A DNA stretch of 64,000 bases from an uncultured Rhodobiaceae bacterium (GTDB taxonomy: Bacteria > Pseudomonadota > Alphaproteobacteria > Rhizobiales > TMED25). This document shows positions 27,788-36,414 of this stretch, one piece after another. The stretch's first letter is position 1; each line of letters begins with the position of its first letter. The stretch lies in the NCBI GenBank assembly GCA_913045225.1, contig CAJWPC010000004.1, positions 152,626-216,625 on the forward strand, in the 5' to 3' direction. The translations under genes were made by a program, and so were the position numbers. The notes below the pieces were generated by a model. It was given only the letters and a program-made list of their open reading frames with translations. It did not search any database and was not told where the DNA came from.

Positions 27788-29185
27788 ATGAAATTTAATA
27801 ATATAAGAGAAATTATCAACTCCATCAAAAGCAAAGAGCTGTCCCCAAGGGAAGTTACCGAATATTACTTGAATAGAATTTCAGAGCACAATCACAAATT
27901 CAATGCATTCATAACAATACTCGAAGACGAAGCCCTGAAAAGGGCAAAAGACGCAGAAAGTGAAATCTTAAATGGGGTATACAAGGGTCCCCTTCATGGC
28001 ATCCCATATGCTGCAAAAGATATAATTAACACCGCAGGAACTCGTACCACAAATGGATCAGCTTTGTATAAGGACTTTATTCCAGAGCATGATGCATACT
28101 GTATATCTAAGATGAACGATGCAGGTGCTATATTACTAGGCAAAACAAATACTCATCAATACGCAGCAGCCTCTACAACTATAAATGCACATTTTGGGAC
28201 AACGAGAAATCCACACAACCCACTAAAAATTGTCGGGGGCTCCAGTGGTGGTTCTGCCGCTGCAGTGGCGAGTAAATTTGTTCCCATCTCACTTGGAACT
28301 GACACAGGAGGATCTATTCGGACTCCATCATCACTATGCGGTATTGTGGGTCTGAAGCCAACCCATGGCGCAATCAGCCTCAGTGGGGTTTTTCCAAACT
28401 CACCGAGTATAGACCACGTTGGACCAATGTGCGAATCTGTTTATTCCACAGCCTTGGCCTACAGCGCCTTGGAGGGATATGACCAAAATGACATGAAATC
28501 AGTTGAGCATAAAAAAATTGATTTGTCACAACTTGAAAGTGATATTAAGGGTCTCAAAATTGCGATATGTCCTGACATATATCAAAACCAAGAACTAGAT
28601 GGTGAGGTAGAAGGTTCATATGAACACGCAAAATCTTTACTCGAAGATCTTGGCGCCAGCATAACAACAATCAATTTTGAGGATGTGGATATAATACAAG
28701 ATTTATTCTATGGCATCGCAGGCCCGGAATTCACAAAAGTTCACATCAAACAGTATTCTGAAAATCCTGAAAGTTTTGATCCTGATGTTCGAAAGAGAAT
28801 GGAATGGTCCGTAAAAGTAGATATAGATGATTATCTGACGGCACTTGATAACAAAATCAAAATGACAAGATTGATTGAAAATAAAATTAAAAAATTTGAC
28901 GCATTAATAACACCGGCCACACCTTTTACAGCGCCACTGATAGAGGACCTTAACGCAAAAATAAATCAGAAAAATTATGATTATTCAGCTAATTATCATA
29001 GACAGTTCTTTAGTCCCTTTAATGTTACGGGCTTACCGGCTTTGGTCTTACCAATTGGAAGGGATAAGTCAAATATGCCAATTGCAATGCAAATTGTAGG
29101 CAAGAAATGGGACGAAAGTAAAATACTTCAAATAGCCTATAACATTGAAGCTAATATTATGTATAATAACAACATCAGTTTTTAG
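27788..29185 (+). CDS. Amidase (amidase-signature family)
   Basis: The 465-residue enzyme has the Ser-cisSer-Lys triad of the amidase signature family: the lysine in PYAAKDIINTAG, the first serine in GGSSGGSAAAVASK and the nucleophile in DTGGSIRTPSSLCG. Such enzymes hydrolyse carboxylic amides. It resembles GatA in architecture, but no gatB or gatC is nearby and the neighbours are catabolic, so a stand-alone amidase is more likely. It opens a four-gene unit with the cyclase (9 bp later) and two cupins. A second amidase is at 51508. Confidence 0.9.
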   Translation: MKFNNIREIINSIKSKELSPREVTEYYLNRISEHNHKFNAFITILEDEALKRAKDAESEILNGVYKGPLHGIPYAAKDIINTAGTRTTNGSALYKDFIPEHDAYCISKMNDAGAILLGKTNTHQYAAASTTINAHFGTTRNPHNPLKIVGGSSGGSAAAVASKFVPISLGTDTGGSIRTPSSLCGIVGLKPTHGAISLSGVFPNSPSIDHVGPMCESVYSTALAYSALEGYDQNDMKSVEHKKIDLSQLESDIKGLKIAICPDIYQNQELDGEVEGSYEHAKSLLEDLGASITTINFEDVDIIQDLFYGIAGPEFTKVHIKQYSENPESFDPDVRKRMEWSVKVDIDDYLTALDNKIKMTRLIENKIKKFDALITPATPFTAPLIEDLNAKINQKNYDYSANYHRQFFSPFNVTGLPALVLPIGRDKSNMPIAMQIVGKKWDESKILQIAYNIEANIMYNNNISF

Positions 29186-29194
29186 GAGATTAAT

Positions 29195-29881
29195 ATGGAA
29201 ATAATAGACTTAAGCCGTGAGCTATATCACCGCACCCCACAATACCCAGGACAGCCTCCTATCATTCATGGTGTTTGGAAAAGTCACGAAGAAGCTTTTG
29301 CAGACTCTGGCAATATCCAAGGGAACTCCGTGCATTATTTTTCAATGCCTGACCATGGGGGGACACACATTGATGCCCCAAGACATTTTAGTATTGATGG
29401 AACGCCAATTAATGAATATCCACTTGAAAATTGTATTGTGAAAGGTATTTGTATCGATTTACGACACGTAGAACCAAAATCAGAGATAACGTCCTCAGAT
29501 TTGGAAGAAGCCGTTAAAAAAACAGGCCAACCGATTCCAGAAAATGGAACTTTACTACTTTGCACAGGCCATCACGAGAGGACTTTCCCATCAGCTGCTT
29601 ATTCAACCGATAACCCTGGAGTGAATATTGAGGCAACAAAATGGATCGCAGAACAGGGTTTCGTTCATTTTGGTATCGACTCGATGAGACCGGGCCCAAT
29701 TGGAGATGTAAACTCGCTCGTACATAAAATATGTCATGAGGTAAATATCACACATCTGGAGAGCTTATGTAATCTCGAGAAACTGATTGGGAGGGGGGAA
29801 TTCACATTCATTTGTCTACCGTTAGCTTGGAGGGGTGGAACAGGCTCGCCAGTAAGGGCGGTAGCAGTTTTTGATATGTAA
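29195..29881 (+). CDS. Cyclase-family metal-dependent hydrolase (KynB-like)
   Basis: The 228-residue protein has the family motif HGGTHIDAPRHF (HxGTHxDxPxHF), which supplies metal ligands in kynurenine formamidase and related cyclases. Conserved GTLLLCTGHHERTF and FGIDSMRPGP segments follow. Family members hydrolyse N-formyl amides or lactone-like esters. It sits 9 bp after an amidase with a GGAG-type ribosome-binding site and 6 bp before a cupin gene. Sequence alone does not show that kynurenine is the substrate; no other kyn genes are adjacent. Confidence 0.88.
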   Translation: MEIIDLSRELYHRTPQYPGQPPIIHGVWKSHEEAFADSGNIQGNSVHYFSMPDHGGTHIDAPRHFSIDGTPINEYPLENCIVKGICIDLRHVEPKSEITSSDLEEAVKKTGQPIPENGTLLLCTGHHERTFPSAAYSTDNPGVNIEATKWIAEQGFVHFGIDSMRPGPIGDVNSLVHKICHEVNITHLESLCNLEKLIGRGEFTFICLPLAWRGGTGSPVRAVAVFDM

Positions 29882-29887
29882 GATCCA

Positions 29888-30436
29888 ATGAGCCCACAAC
29901 CAAAACCACCGAGAAGGGTAATTGTAGGAAACAGGGAGGATGGCCGATCTTATGTTGTGTCAGATACTGAAAACCCCTACCAGTATAATCGAGGTGGTGG
30001 TTCAACAATCTATTTTAATGAAATCTGGACATTTGATAACTGCCCGGTTGATATATCAAATCATTCAGACGGCGCAGATAGACCGCTCTCTCACTCACCA
30101 CCATTAAATGGCGCACACTTTAGAGTTATTGAGTCAAAGAAAGAAGATAATAAAAAAATTGACCAAGAAAAAGCAGATAAATTTTTTGCGTCGATGAATA
30201 GAACAGGACTCTCTGAAAAAATGAAGAGTGAGAAGCATTGGAATATGCATCGCACCCGCACGGTTGATTATGGTGTTGTGACAAAGGGCAAAAGAACCCA
30301 TGTTTTACCCGAAGACGAATTAGTCATGTATGAGGGTGACATAATTGTTCAGCTTGGTCATTTTCATTCATGGGATAATAGTCATGGGCCAAACGAAATG
30401 CTCTTTATTATGATTGGTGGTGATGATAATGACTGA
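29888..30436 (+). CDS. Cupin-domain protein (first of a tandem pair)
   Basis: The 182-residue protein starts RRVIVGNREDGRSYVVSD and carries a C-terminal cupin barrel near residues 115-178 (MHRTRTVDYGVVTKGKRTHV, then EGDIIVQLGHFHSWDN). This family of stand-alone cupins is often found beside catabolic genes in proteobacteria; a reaction is rarely known. It is 6 bp after the cyclase and overlaps the second cupin by 8 bp. The second-motif histidines are present (HFHSW). Confidence 0.82.
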   Translation: MSPQPKPPRRVIVGNREDGRSYVVSDTENPYQYNRGGGSTIYFNEIWTFDNCPVDISNHSDGADRPLSHSPPLNGAHFRVIESKKEDNKKIDQEKADKFFASMNRTGLSEKMKSEKHWNMHRTRTVDYGVVTKGKRTHVLPEDELVMYEGDIIVQLGHFHSWDNSHGPNEMLFIMIGGDDND

Positions 30437-30968
30437 CATAAGGCGAATAGTAATTGGGCAACTTCCAAATGGCGAAATAAAAAGAATAAGTGATGGAATT
30501 GCTGAAGATGCCATTACCGATAATGCTAGACCAGGATATAAATCAACAAAAATATGGGCGACATTACGAAGCCCTGCTAATTTTGGTAATGACGCGAAAG
30601 AGGAAAGTGACAGTTACCCACACACCCTGATACCTCCAAAATCAGGATCAATATGTAGATTTGTGACTTTCCCCCCTGAAAATGAGTACATTAATAAAGT
30701 TACAAGAGAGGATGTCAAAAATTTTTACAAATCCATTAATTCAATCGAACTCTTCAGTGCCAAAAATTTAAAGCATCCATACATGCACAAAAATAATTCT
30801 CTAGATTATATTTACGTAATGAAAGGCTCCATCTTTTTAATTTTAGACGAAGATCAAGTTCAGCTAAATCAGGGTGATACCATAGTCAATCTTGGAGGAA
30901 ATCACGCCTGGAGTAATAGAACAGATAGTGTATGTGAACTTTTTATTTCCTCGCATAGCAGCTATTAA
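30429..30968 (+). CDS. Cupin-domain protein (second of a tandem pair)
   Basis: The ATG at 30429 (MTDIRRIVIGQLPNGE) fits the family start better than the track's 30414 and gives 179 residues. It is a diverged paralog of the preceding cupin: both begin with RR(V/I)(I/V)(V/I)G, and both end in a barrel with a MH-K/R-x-DY core and a GD-x-I-V-x-LGxxHxW segment. The end of the previous gene overlaps by 8 bp, so translation is likely coupled and the two may form a heteromer, which is inference. Confidence 0.8.
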   Translation: MTDIRRIVIGQLPNGEIKRISDGIAEDAITDNARPGYKSTKIWATLRSPANFGNDAKEESDSYPHTLIPPKSGSICRFVTFPPENEYINKVTREDVKNFYKSINSIELFSAKNLKHPYMHKNNSLDYIYVMKGSIFLILDEDQVQLNQGDTIVNLGGNHAWSNRTDSVCELFISSHSSY

Positions 30969-30969
30969 A

Positions 30970-31869
30970 TCAGACTGATCTACTCTCTCTCCACCATATT
31001 GCAAGACCTGCTAATATGACAAGACATGCCCCAAAAATAGTTTGCGAACTCGGTAGTTGATTAAAAATATAATATCCCATAATTGTTGATCCAATGATTT
31101 GTAAATATAGAAATGGTGCAATAATTGACGATGGAGTTATCCTGAATGCCTGCGTTAGTAGTAAATTTGTTATAATTGATCCAAAAGCTATAACTGCCAG
31201 TAAAAACCATTGGAATGTATCTGGCATCACAAGTGCAACGCGATCATATCCTGTAATACCACCAAAAATGAATATAGCTGTCATCATGATAACTGCTGTA
31301 ATTGCCGTATAATATTGAAACACGGGAAGTCTTGCTGCATTTGCCCATTTTCTTGCCATCAATGCTGAGAGACCGTGAAATAATGCCGCTAAGGCTGGAA
31401 ATACTGCACCCCATCCAACATCATCAAAATTTGGTCCGATCACAAGCAGAGCTCCACCCATTCCAGCCAAAACAGCAATCCACCTATAAATGCCGACTTT
31501 TTCTCTCAATAGTATAGATGACAAAGCAGTTATAATGATGGGTTGTATGAAAAAAATAGCAACAGCATCCACAAGTGGGAGGACTGATAATCCGGCATAG
31601 ACACATAATGTCCCAAGACTTGCAAGAATGCCTCTCACTAATAACGGCCAGCTAGGTTTGGCGATCCACTCCTCTTTTGGAAGATACAAATATATATAAA
31701 CGCTCAATACTACAACATGCAGCATGAATCTAGTAAAAGAAACCTGCGGAGGCGCCATGGCATCGCCGAGAAGTTTTACAGATGCCTCAATAAATGGCAC
31801 TGTCAGAATGAAACCAAAGGTGAATAGTGTACCCTTAGTTGAGTCATCAATAATTTTTATTTGAGCCAT
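30970..31869 (-). CDS. DMT-superfamily (EamA) transporter
   Basis: The 299-residue protein has about ten membrane helices in two EamA repeats. The first half begins LFTFGFILTVPFIEASVKLLG and has ARWPLLVRG-type (SWPLLVRGILASLGT) and PLVDAVAIFF segments; the second half ends in ASSTIMGYYIF-like and GACLVILAGL segments. EamA proteins export metabolites or amino acids. It is the last gene of the minus-strand unit PanE-like, Gfo/Idh, enolase-superfamily, DMT, with a 17-bp gap, so it probably moves a compound related to their substrate. Confidence 0.88.
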   Translation of the reverse strand: MAQIKIIDDSTKGTLFTFGFILTVPFIEASVKLLGDAMAPPQVSFTRFMLHVVVLSVYIYLYLPKEEWIAKPSWPLLVRGILASLGTLCVYAGLSVLPLVDAVAIFFIQPIIITALSSILLREKVGIYRWIAVLAGMGGALLVIGPNFDDVGWGAVFPALAALFHGLSALMARKWANAARLPVFQYYTAITAVIMMTAIFIFGGITGYDRVALVMPDTFQWFLLAVIAFGSIITNLLLTQAFRITPSSIIAPFLYLQIIGSTIMGYYIFNQLPSSQTIFGACLVILAGLAIWWRESRSV

Positions 31870-31886
31870 TTTTTCAGATTATAAAT

Positions 31887-32990
31887 TTACAATTTAATAC
31901 TGTATTGATTTAATTTATCTTCATCAATATTTATTCCGAGGCCAGGACCGTCGTCGGGAGTGATTATGTGGCCTTCAATAACTTTGACTGGATTTTCTGC
32001 TATATCATCTGACAAATATTGACTAGATAAACTCGCATCCCAGTCAAGAGATGGTAGCGCTCTGGTGAAGTGGGCTATCGCCGCACTTCCAATTGATGTG
32101 TTTGCAGCTTTTCCAGCAAGATTTATATGCATGTCATATGAATGCATCAGATTTGCAGCTTCAAATAATTGCGCGACGCCTCCAAATTTGATCATTTTGA
32201 GACTACCGCCATTTGCCGCCTTACGATCATAATGTATCTTTATATCATCAATATTGTGGATTCCTTCATCCACACCAATAGGTGCATACGATCTTGCGTT
32301 GCATTCCACCATTGTATCAATATCTTTTCCAGTTACCGGCTGTTCAAAAAAGTCCAATCCGATATCACCCGTCTTTGAAGCAAAAATTAATGCGTCGCTT
32401 CTATTAAAACCCTGGTTGGCATCCGCTGAAAGCGTATAATTATGATCAAGAATTCTCTGGGCCTGATATGATCTCTCTATATCCTCGTGAACATTATTTG
32501 TGCCTACTTTAACCTTGAAAGAAACAAAACCTTGGTCGACTTTTTCTGCCAGCAACTTAAACTCATCATCACCACCAGCAACCAGCCAAATCATTGGAAC
32601 CTTATCTCTCTTAGCTCCGCCGAGAGTTTCGTATAGTGGTTTATCCTCTGATTTACCAAATAGATCATATAATGCCATATCAATTGCAGATTTAGCACCT
32701 GAGTTTCCGTAGATTGTTGATGATATTACGTCTTTAATATCACTTTGTTGCAGAATTTCTTTTCCCAGTAATCTATCTTTCATAAAATCAATTGCAGCAA
32801 CCATACCGCGAGATGTTTCACCGTTAAAAAAAGGGGCATAAGGGGCCTCACCCCAACCAACTTTTCCGTTATTCGCGGTTATTTTTACAACTGTATTATC
32901 GCAATGCTCAATATGGACACCTGACATTTTTAGTGGCACCAAAAGCGGTACCTGAATTATGTATGTCTCAATATTTTTTATTTTAAACAT
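31887..32990 (-). CDS. Enolase-superfamily enzyme (mandelate racemase/muconate cycloisomerase type), copy 1
   Basis: The track begins at TTG; ATG 32990 (MFKIKNIETYIIQ) gives 367 residues. The catalytic set of the muconate-lactonising subgroup is intact: KxK in SFKVKVG, metal ligands in SADANQG, FFEQP and GVDEGIH, and the second lysine in LKMIKFGG. Members abstract the alpha proton of a carboxylate and then racemise, cycloisomerise or dehydrate; the substrate is not predictable here. A paralog lies at 36415. It is 6 bp after the Gfo/Idh gene. Confidence 0.88.
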   Translation of the reverse strand: MFKIKNIETYIIQVPLLVPLKMSGVHIEHCDNTVVKITANNGKVGWGEAPYAPFFNGETSRGMVAAIDFMKDRLLGKEILQQSDIKDVISSTIYGNSGAKSAIDMALYDLFGKSEDKPLYETLGGAKRDKVPMIWLVAGGDDEFKLLAEKVDQGFVSFKVKVGTNNVHEDIERSYQAQRILDHNYTLSADANQGFNRSDALIFASKTGDIGLDFFEQPVTGKDIDTMVECNARSYAPIGVDEGIHNIDDIKIHYDRKAANGGSLKMIKFGGVAQLFEAANLMHSYDMHINLAGKAANTSIGSAAIAHFTRALPSLDWDASLSSQYLSDDIAENPVKVIEGHIITPDDGPGLGINIDEDKLNQYSIKL

Positions 32991-33002
32991 ATACAAGCGG
33001 TA

Positions 33003-34073
33003 TCATAATTTGATTGTATTATTCAACTTCGCAGACTCTTCCATTGCAAGTGTAATTATTAAATTCTTTCTTGCATCTTTGGGTGTTGCAATTGGGCATG
33101 GTCGATCCATTGATAAGTGGTCTAACCAGACTCGAGTCTCATCAGCCACAGGACCCCAATAATCTCCAAGATGCCAATTTCCGGGGGTTGAGCTTGATAA
33201 AAATGCAGTATTAAACTCAAGATCGGGAATATAGGCATGAGGTATTCCGTTATTTGTAATTAACAACTCATCTGTATGATCATCATTTAGAATTAATGCC
33301 CCATCATCACCATATACCTCAAATCTTACACCCATACCTAACTGTGGAGAGTGCGAAGGAAGCGCAAAAAATACGCCTAAGTTTACGATTGCACCATTAT
33401 CAAATTTGATTAAACTCCATGTAGTATCATTTACATCAAATCCTGCTTCTCGAAAAACTGTTCCCGCACCTCGAGCAGTGACTTCAACTGGCTCAATGCC
33501 ATCAAGATACCAACATGCAACATCAACCCAATACGTTAGAACATCTACCACAGGCGTCGCCGTACTTGACCTCTTCAATATTTCAATGCCTTGTGCACGT
33601 GTATTACAAGCCCGCGCCGAAATAGATAGGATATTTCCAATTCGTCCTTCAAGCAGCTGATCTTTACCTGAGAGATATCTTCTTTTGAAACGTTGGGCAT
33701 AACCGACTCTGAATAATGTTCCTGTCTCTTCAGATTTTTTTATCATTTTATCAGCCTCATCAACCGAAAGTGCGATTGGTTTTTCAACTAAAACCGGCTT
33801 ACCTAATTCAAGCGCATGCATTACTGAGTCAAAATGCTCATGCTCACTTGTCGACACAATCACAACATTGACATTCGGATCTGAGATTAATTCATGATTG
33901 TCATTTGTAAATTTTTGAGCATTGGATTTGGCTGCGAGTTTTTTTGCATTTTCAATATTTATATCTGAGACTCCTAAATAATTTACTGCAGGGTGACCAG
34001 ATGCTAAGATCGCTCTCAGAGATCCAATCCTTCCAGAACCAATAACTGCTAAACCAAGTTCTTTCTGGGACAT
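33003..34073 (-). CDS. Gfo/Idh/MocA-family NAD(P)-dependent oxidoreductase
   Basis: The 356-residue protein has the N-terminal Rossmann motif AVIGSGRIGSLRA and the EKP signature in VLVEKPIALSVDEAD, with a C-terminal alpha/beta substrate domain containing YWVDVACWYLDG. Family members oxidise or reduce sugars, inositols and related polyols, such as myo-inositol 2-dehydrogenase. It starts one base after the PanE-like gene's stop and precedes the enolase-superfamily gene by 6 bp. Confidence 0.9.
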   Translation of the reverse strand: MSQKELGLAVIGSGRIGSLRAILASGHPAVNYLGVSDINIENAKKLAAKSNAQKFTNDNHELISDPNVNVVIVSTSEHEHFDSVMHALELGKPVLVEKPIALSVDEADKMIKKSEETGTLFRVGYAQRFKRRYLSGKDQLLEGRIGNILSISARACNTRAQGIEILKRSSTATPVVDVLTYWVDVACWYLDGIEPVEVTARGAGTVFREAGFDVNDTTWSLIKFDNGAIVNLGVFFALPSHSPQLGMGVRFEVYGDDGALILNDDHTDELLITNNGIPHAYIPDLEFNTAFLSSSTPGNWHLGDYWGPVADETRVWLDHLSMDRPCPIATPKDARKNLIITLAMEESAKLNNTIKL

Positions 34074-34074
34074 T

Positions 34075-35106
34075 TTAAATTTTACCTTTAAGTGAGCTTA
34101 TGACATCCTCTACGAGGTTTTTTGATGATGTCACTTCACCTGCATAAATCCTCTTTGTCACTTCGACAATTTTATCATTAATTGGAGTTTCAATGCCAAG
34201 TTTTTGGCCGCCTTCAGATACCCATCCATTGATAAGGTCAACTTCACTTAGGCGTCCTTTCCTGTGATCTTGCAGTACGGTATTTAATGCCGTAGGACCG
34301 ACATGTTTTGTGATAGTATCAAGTAAGAGTTCCTGGACTCTGTTTGATGTATTAATTTCTTCTTGGGTTAATCCCATAATTGGCTCTAATTTATAACCAA
34401 GACCTTCACCAACCTTAAGCGCTTCCTCTCCGGCCTTCAGCATAAGGTCTCTCATACCATCCATTTCAAAAGCTTCAGCAGGCCGCAGATCCCCAATGGC
34501 CTTTATCCCCATTCCCATTGCATTAACAATTAATTTCATCCATTTTGCTGATAAAATTGCATCACTTATCCCGACTTTGCCAGCAAATTTCAGTACTTCT
34601 TCAACATCTGCAATTCTACTTTTCATTTCAGGGGTCAGCGCACCAAGACCAAACCACGTTCCCTCAGGGGGAGTATTTCTTTTGACTGACCCTGGGTCAA
34701 ACAATTCAGACGATAGCTCAGCAACACATCCTATGGTCCTGTGCGGCCCAACTATTTCAGAAATTTGTTCTGCCATCATACAATTTTGAACCCCTACCAA
34801 GATTCCATCGTCAGCTAAGTATGGCTTTATTAGTTCGCATGTCCAAGCCGTATCATATGCTTTGACAAAAACTAGGACAATGTCAAACTTCTCGGTAAAT
34901 GTTGCTACATCGCATAAATGATAGGCATCAACATTGACTTCTAATGTTCGGTTCGGCATTTCAATCTTAAGTCCATCCTTTCGCATCTTTTCAACATGCT
35001 CAGGCCACTGATCGATCATTTTTACATCCAAACCATTACTAATTAGATCTGCAGAAACGCAGCTACCATTGGCGCCAGTACCGATTATTGCAATTTTCTT
35101 TTTCAT
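34075..35106 (-). CDS. Ketopantoate reductase-like dehydrogenase (ApbA/PanE family)
   Basis: The track start adds a cysteine-rich 23-residue leader; ATG 35106 (MKKKIAIIGTGANGSCVSADL) puts the NADP motif at the terminus and has a GAGG site six bases upstream. The 343-residue protein has the ApbA/PanE fold, with KWMKLIVNAMGMG in the substrate domain. The catabolic setting (Gfo/Idh, enolase-superfamily, DMT) suggests a 2-hydroxyacid or 2-oxoacid other than ketopantoate, though a role in pantothenate synthesis with panB/panC cannot be excluded. It is first in its minus-strand operon. Confidence 0.85.
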   Translation of the reverse strand: MKKKIAIIGTGANGSCVSADLISNGLDVKMIDQWPEHVEKMRKDGLKIEMPNRTLEVNVDAYHLCDVATFTEKFDIVLVFVKAYDTAWTCELIKPYLADDGILVGVQNCMMAEQISEIVGPHRTIGCVAELSSELFDPGSVKRNTPPEGTWFGLGALTPEMKSRIADVEEVLKFAGKVGISDAILSAKWMKLIVNAMGMGIKAIGDLRPAEAFEMDGMRDLMLKAGEEALKVGEGLGYKLEPIMGLTQEEINTSNRVQELLLDTITKHVGPTALNTVLQDHRKGRLSEVDLINGWVSEGGQKLGIETPINDKIVEVTKRIYAGEVTSSKNLVEDVISSLKGKI

Positions 35107-35173
35107 CTTTATCCTCATCCCATTTTCACAAAGTAGTAGACAGCATTTACAAATAATGCCATGTAATAAAATC
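35107..35173. promoter_or_regulatory. Divergent promoter region between PanE-like and MFS genes
   Basis: With the revised starts these two genes are separated by 67 bp, which must hold promoters for both the minus-strand four-gene unit and the plus-strand MFS, enolase, GST unit. No operator palindrome was recognised. The shared gap suggests joint regulation of the two units. Confidence 0.4.
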
Positions 35174-36403
35174 ATGGTCTACAATAAATTAAAACTTATT
35201 TTTATTATTATATTACCATTTGGAGTGGGCTATTTATTGTCTTTCTTCCTGCGAAATACGAATGCAATATTAGCCCCGGAATTAACACAAACATTTTCAC
35301 TAAATGCAACTGAGATTGGTTTTTTAACAAGTATTTTTTTCTTCGCTGGGGCCGCCCAATATATTCCTCTTGCCATTCTTTTGGATAAATATGGTCCAAA
35401 AAAAATATATATTGGCGAGATTATCCTAGCAATAATTGGATGCATCATCACAACATATGCCGATAGTTATTTAATGCTTGTTATTGGTCGGGCCTTTCTC
35501 GGCTTGGGTATTGGATCTTGCCTGACCACAGCGTTAAAATCCGTAACAATATGGTTTCCCAGTCAATTTTGGGCAACTGCAAACGGTATGATATTATTTA
35601 GCGGTTCCATTGGCGCTATATTATCCACCAAGCCTCTACAAATATTCATGAACTTCTATGAATGGAGAGATCTATTTTTCATAGGTTTTATAATCTGCCT
35701 AATACTACTTTCCGTGGTTATCCTATCAATGCCCAACAAAAAAAGTGAAAACCAATCCAGTGATGAGTCTAATTTTTACGTCTATATGCAGATCATAAAA
35801 AATAAAAATTTTTATACACTCGCACCCGTCTCAGCTCTAGGTTTAGCAAGTTTTTTTACTATTCAAGGGCTATGGGCAAATGGATGGATGGCTGATGTTG
35901 CCGGTCTGTCGCAAGAAGAAATTGGCTTGAGACTCTTAATTGTTGCTGTAGCAATGTCCTTTGGAACACTCGGCAATGGTGCCTTAGTAGATTATTTATC
36001 TAAAAAGGGTGTCGACAGAGCAAAATACCTTGCTACAGGATTGATGATGCTTTTTATTGTTCAAATTTTCTTTGCACTAAATATTGATACAGATGGCTAT
36101 TGGCAATGGGTCATTTTAGGACTTACTGGAAATATAGGTGTTTTAGTGCATCCCATACTTAATAAAACATACCCCCCAGGCTATTCAGCAAGATCCATAT
36201 CAACCATCGCCGTCTCAACATTCTTATTGGTTTTTATTATTCAGTTCGGCATTGGTTATATATTAGATATATGGGGACCCAATGAATTTGGTGCCTATCC
36301 GGTGGTTGCTTATAATTATGCGTTTGGTATGTTAATAATTATTGAGATTTTATTCTTTGGTTGGATGTTGTTAAACATACGCAGGCTTAAAATAAATTTT
36401 TGA
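35174..36403 (+). CDS. MFS transporter
   Basis: The track start (35069) lies inside the divergent PanE-like gene; ATG 35174 (MVYNKLKLIFIIILPFGVGY) puts the first helix at the terminus and gives 409 residues with about twelve membrane helices. LDKYGPKKIYIGE is the loop 2-3 motif and IGRAFLGLGIGSCLTTALK is also MFS-like. Likely importer of an organic anion. The next gene, an enolase-superfamily enzyme, follows at once, so the substrate is probably shared. Confidence 0.87.
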   Translation: MVYNKLKLIFIIILPFGVGYLLSFFLRNTNAILAPELTQTFSLNATEIGFLTSIFFFAGAAQYIPLAILLDKYGPKKIYIGEIILAIIGCIITTYADSYLMLVIGRAFLGLGIGSCLTTALKSVTIWFPSQFWATANGMILFSGSIGAILSTKPLQIFMNFYEWRDLFFIGFIICLILLSVVILSMPNKKSENQSSDESNFYVYMQIIKNKNFYTLAPVSALGLASFFTIQGLWANGWMADVAGLSQEEIGLRLLIVAVAMSFGTLGNGALVDYLSKKGVDRAKYLATGLMMLFIVQIFFALNIDTDGYWQWVILGLTGNIGVLVHPILNKTYPPGYSARSISTIAVSTFLLVFIIQFGIGYILDIWGPNEFGAYPVVAYNYAFGMLIIIEILFFGWMLLNIRRLKINF

Positions 36404-36414
36404 ACCAAAATCAC

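Noticed and set aside
27788-29185. Calling this amidase gatA
   Set aside because: No gatB or gatC is adjacent and the neighbours are catabolic genes.
34075-35106. Calling this gene panE outright
   Set aside because: Fold and motifs fit, but the catabolic operon and many ApbA-family paralogs make the ketopantoate substrate unsafe to claim.
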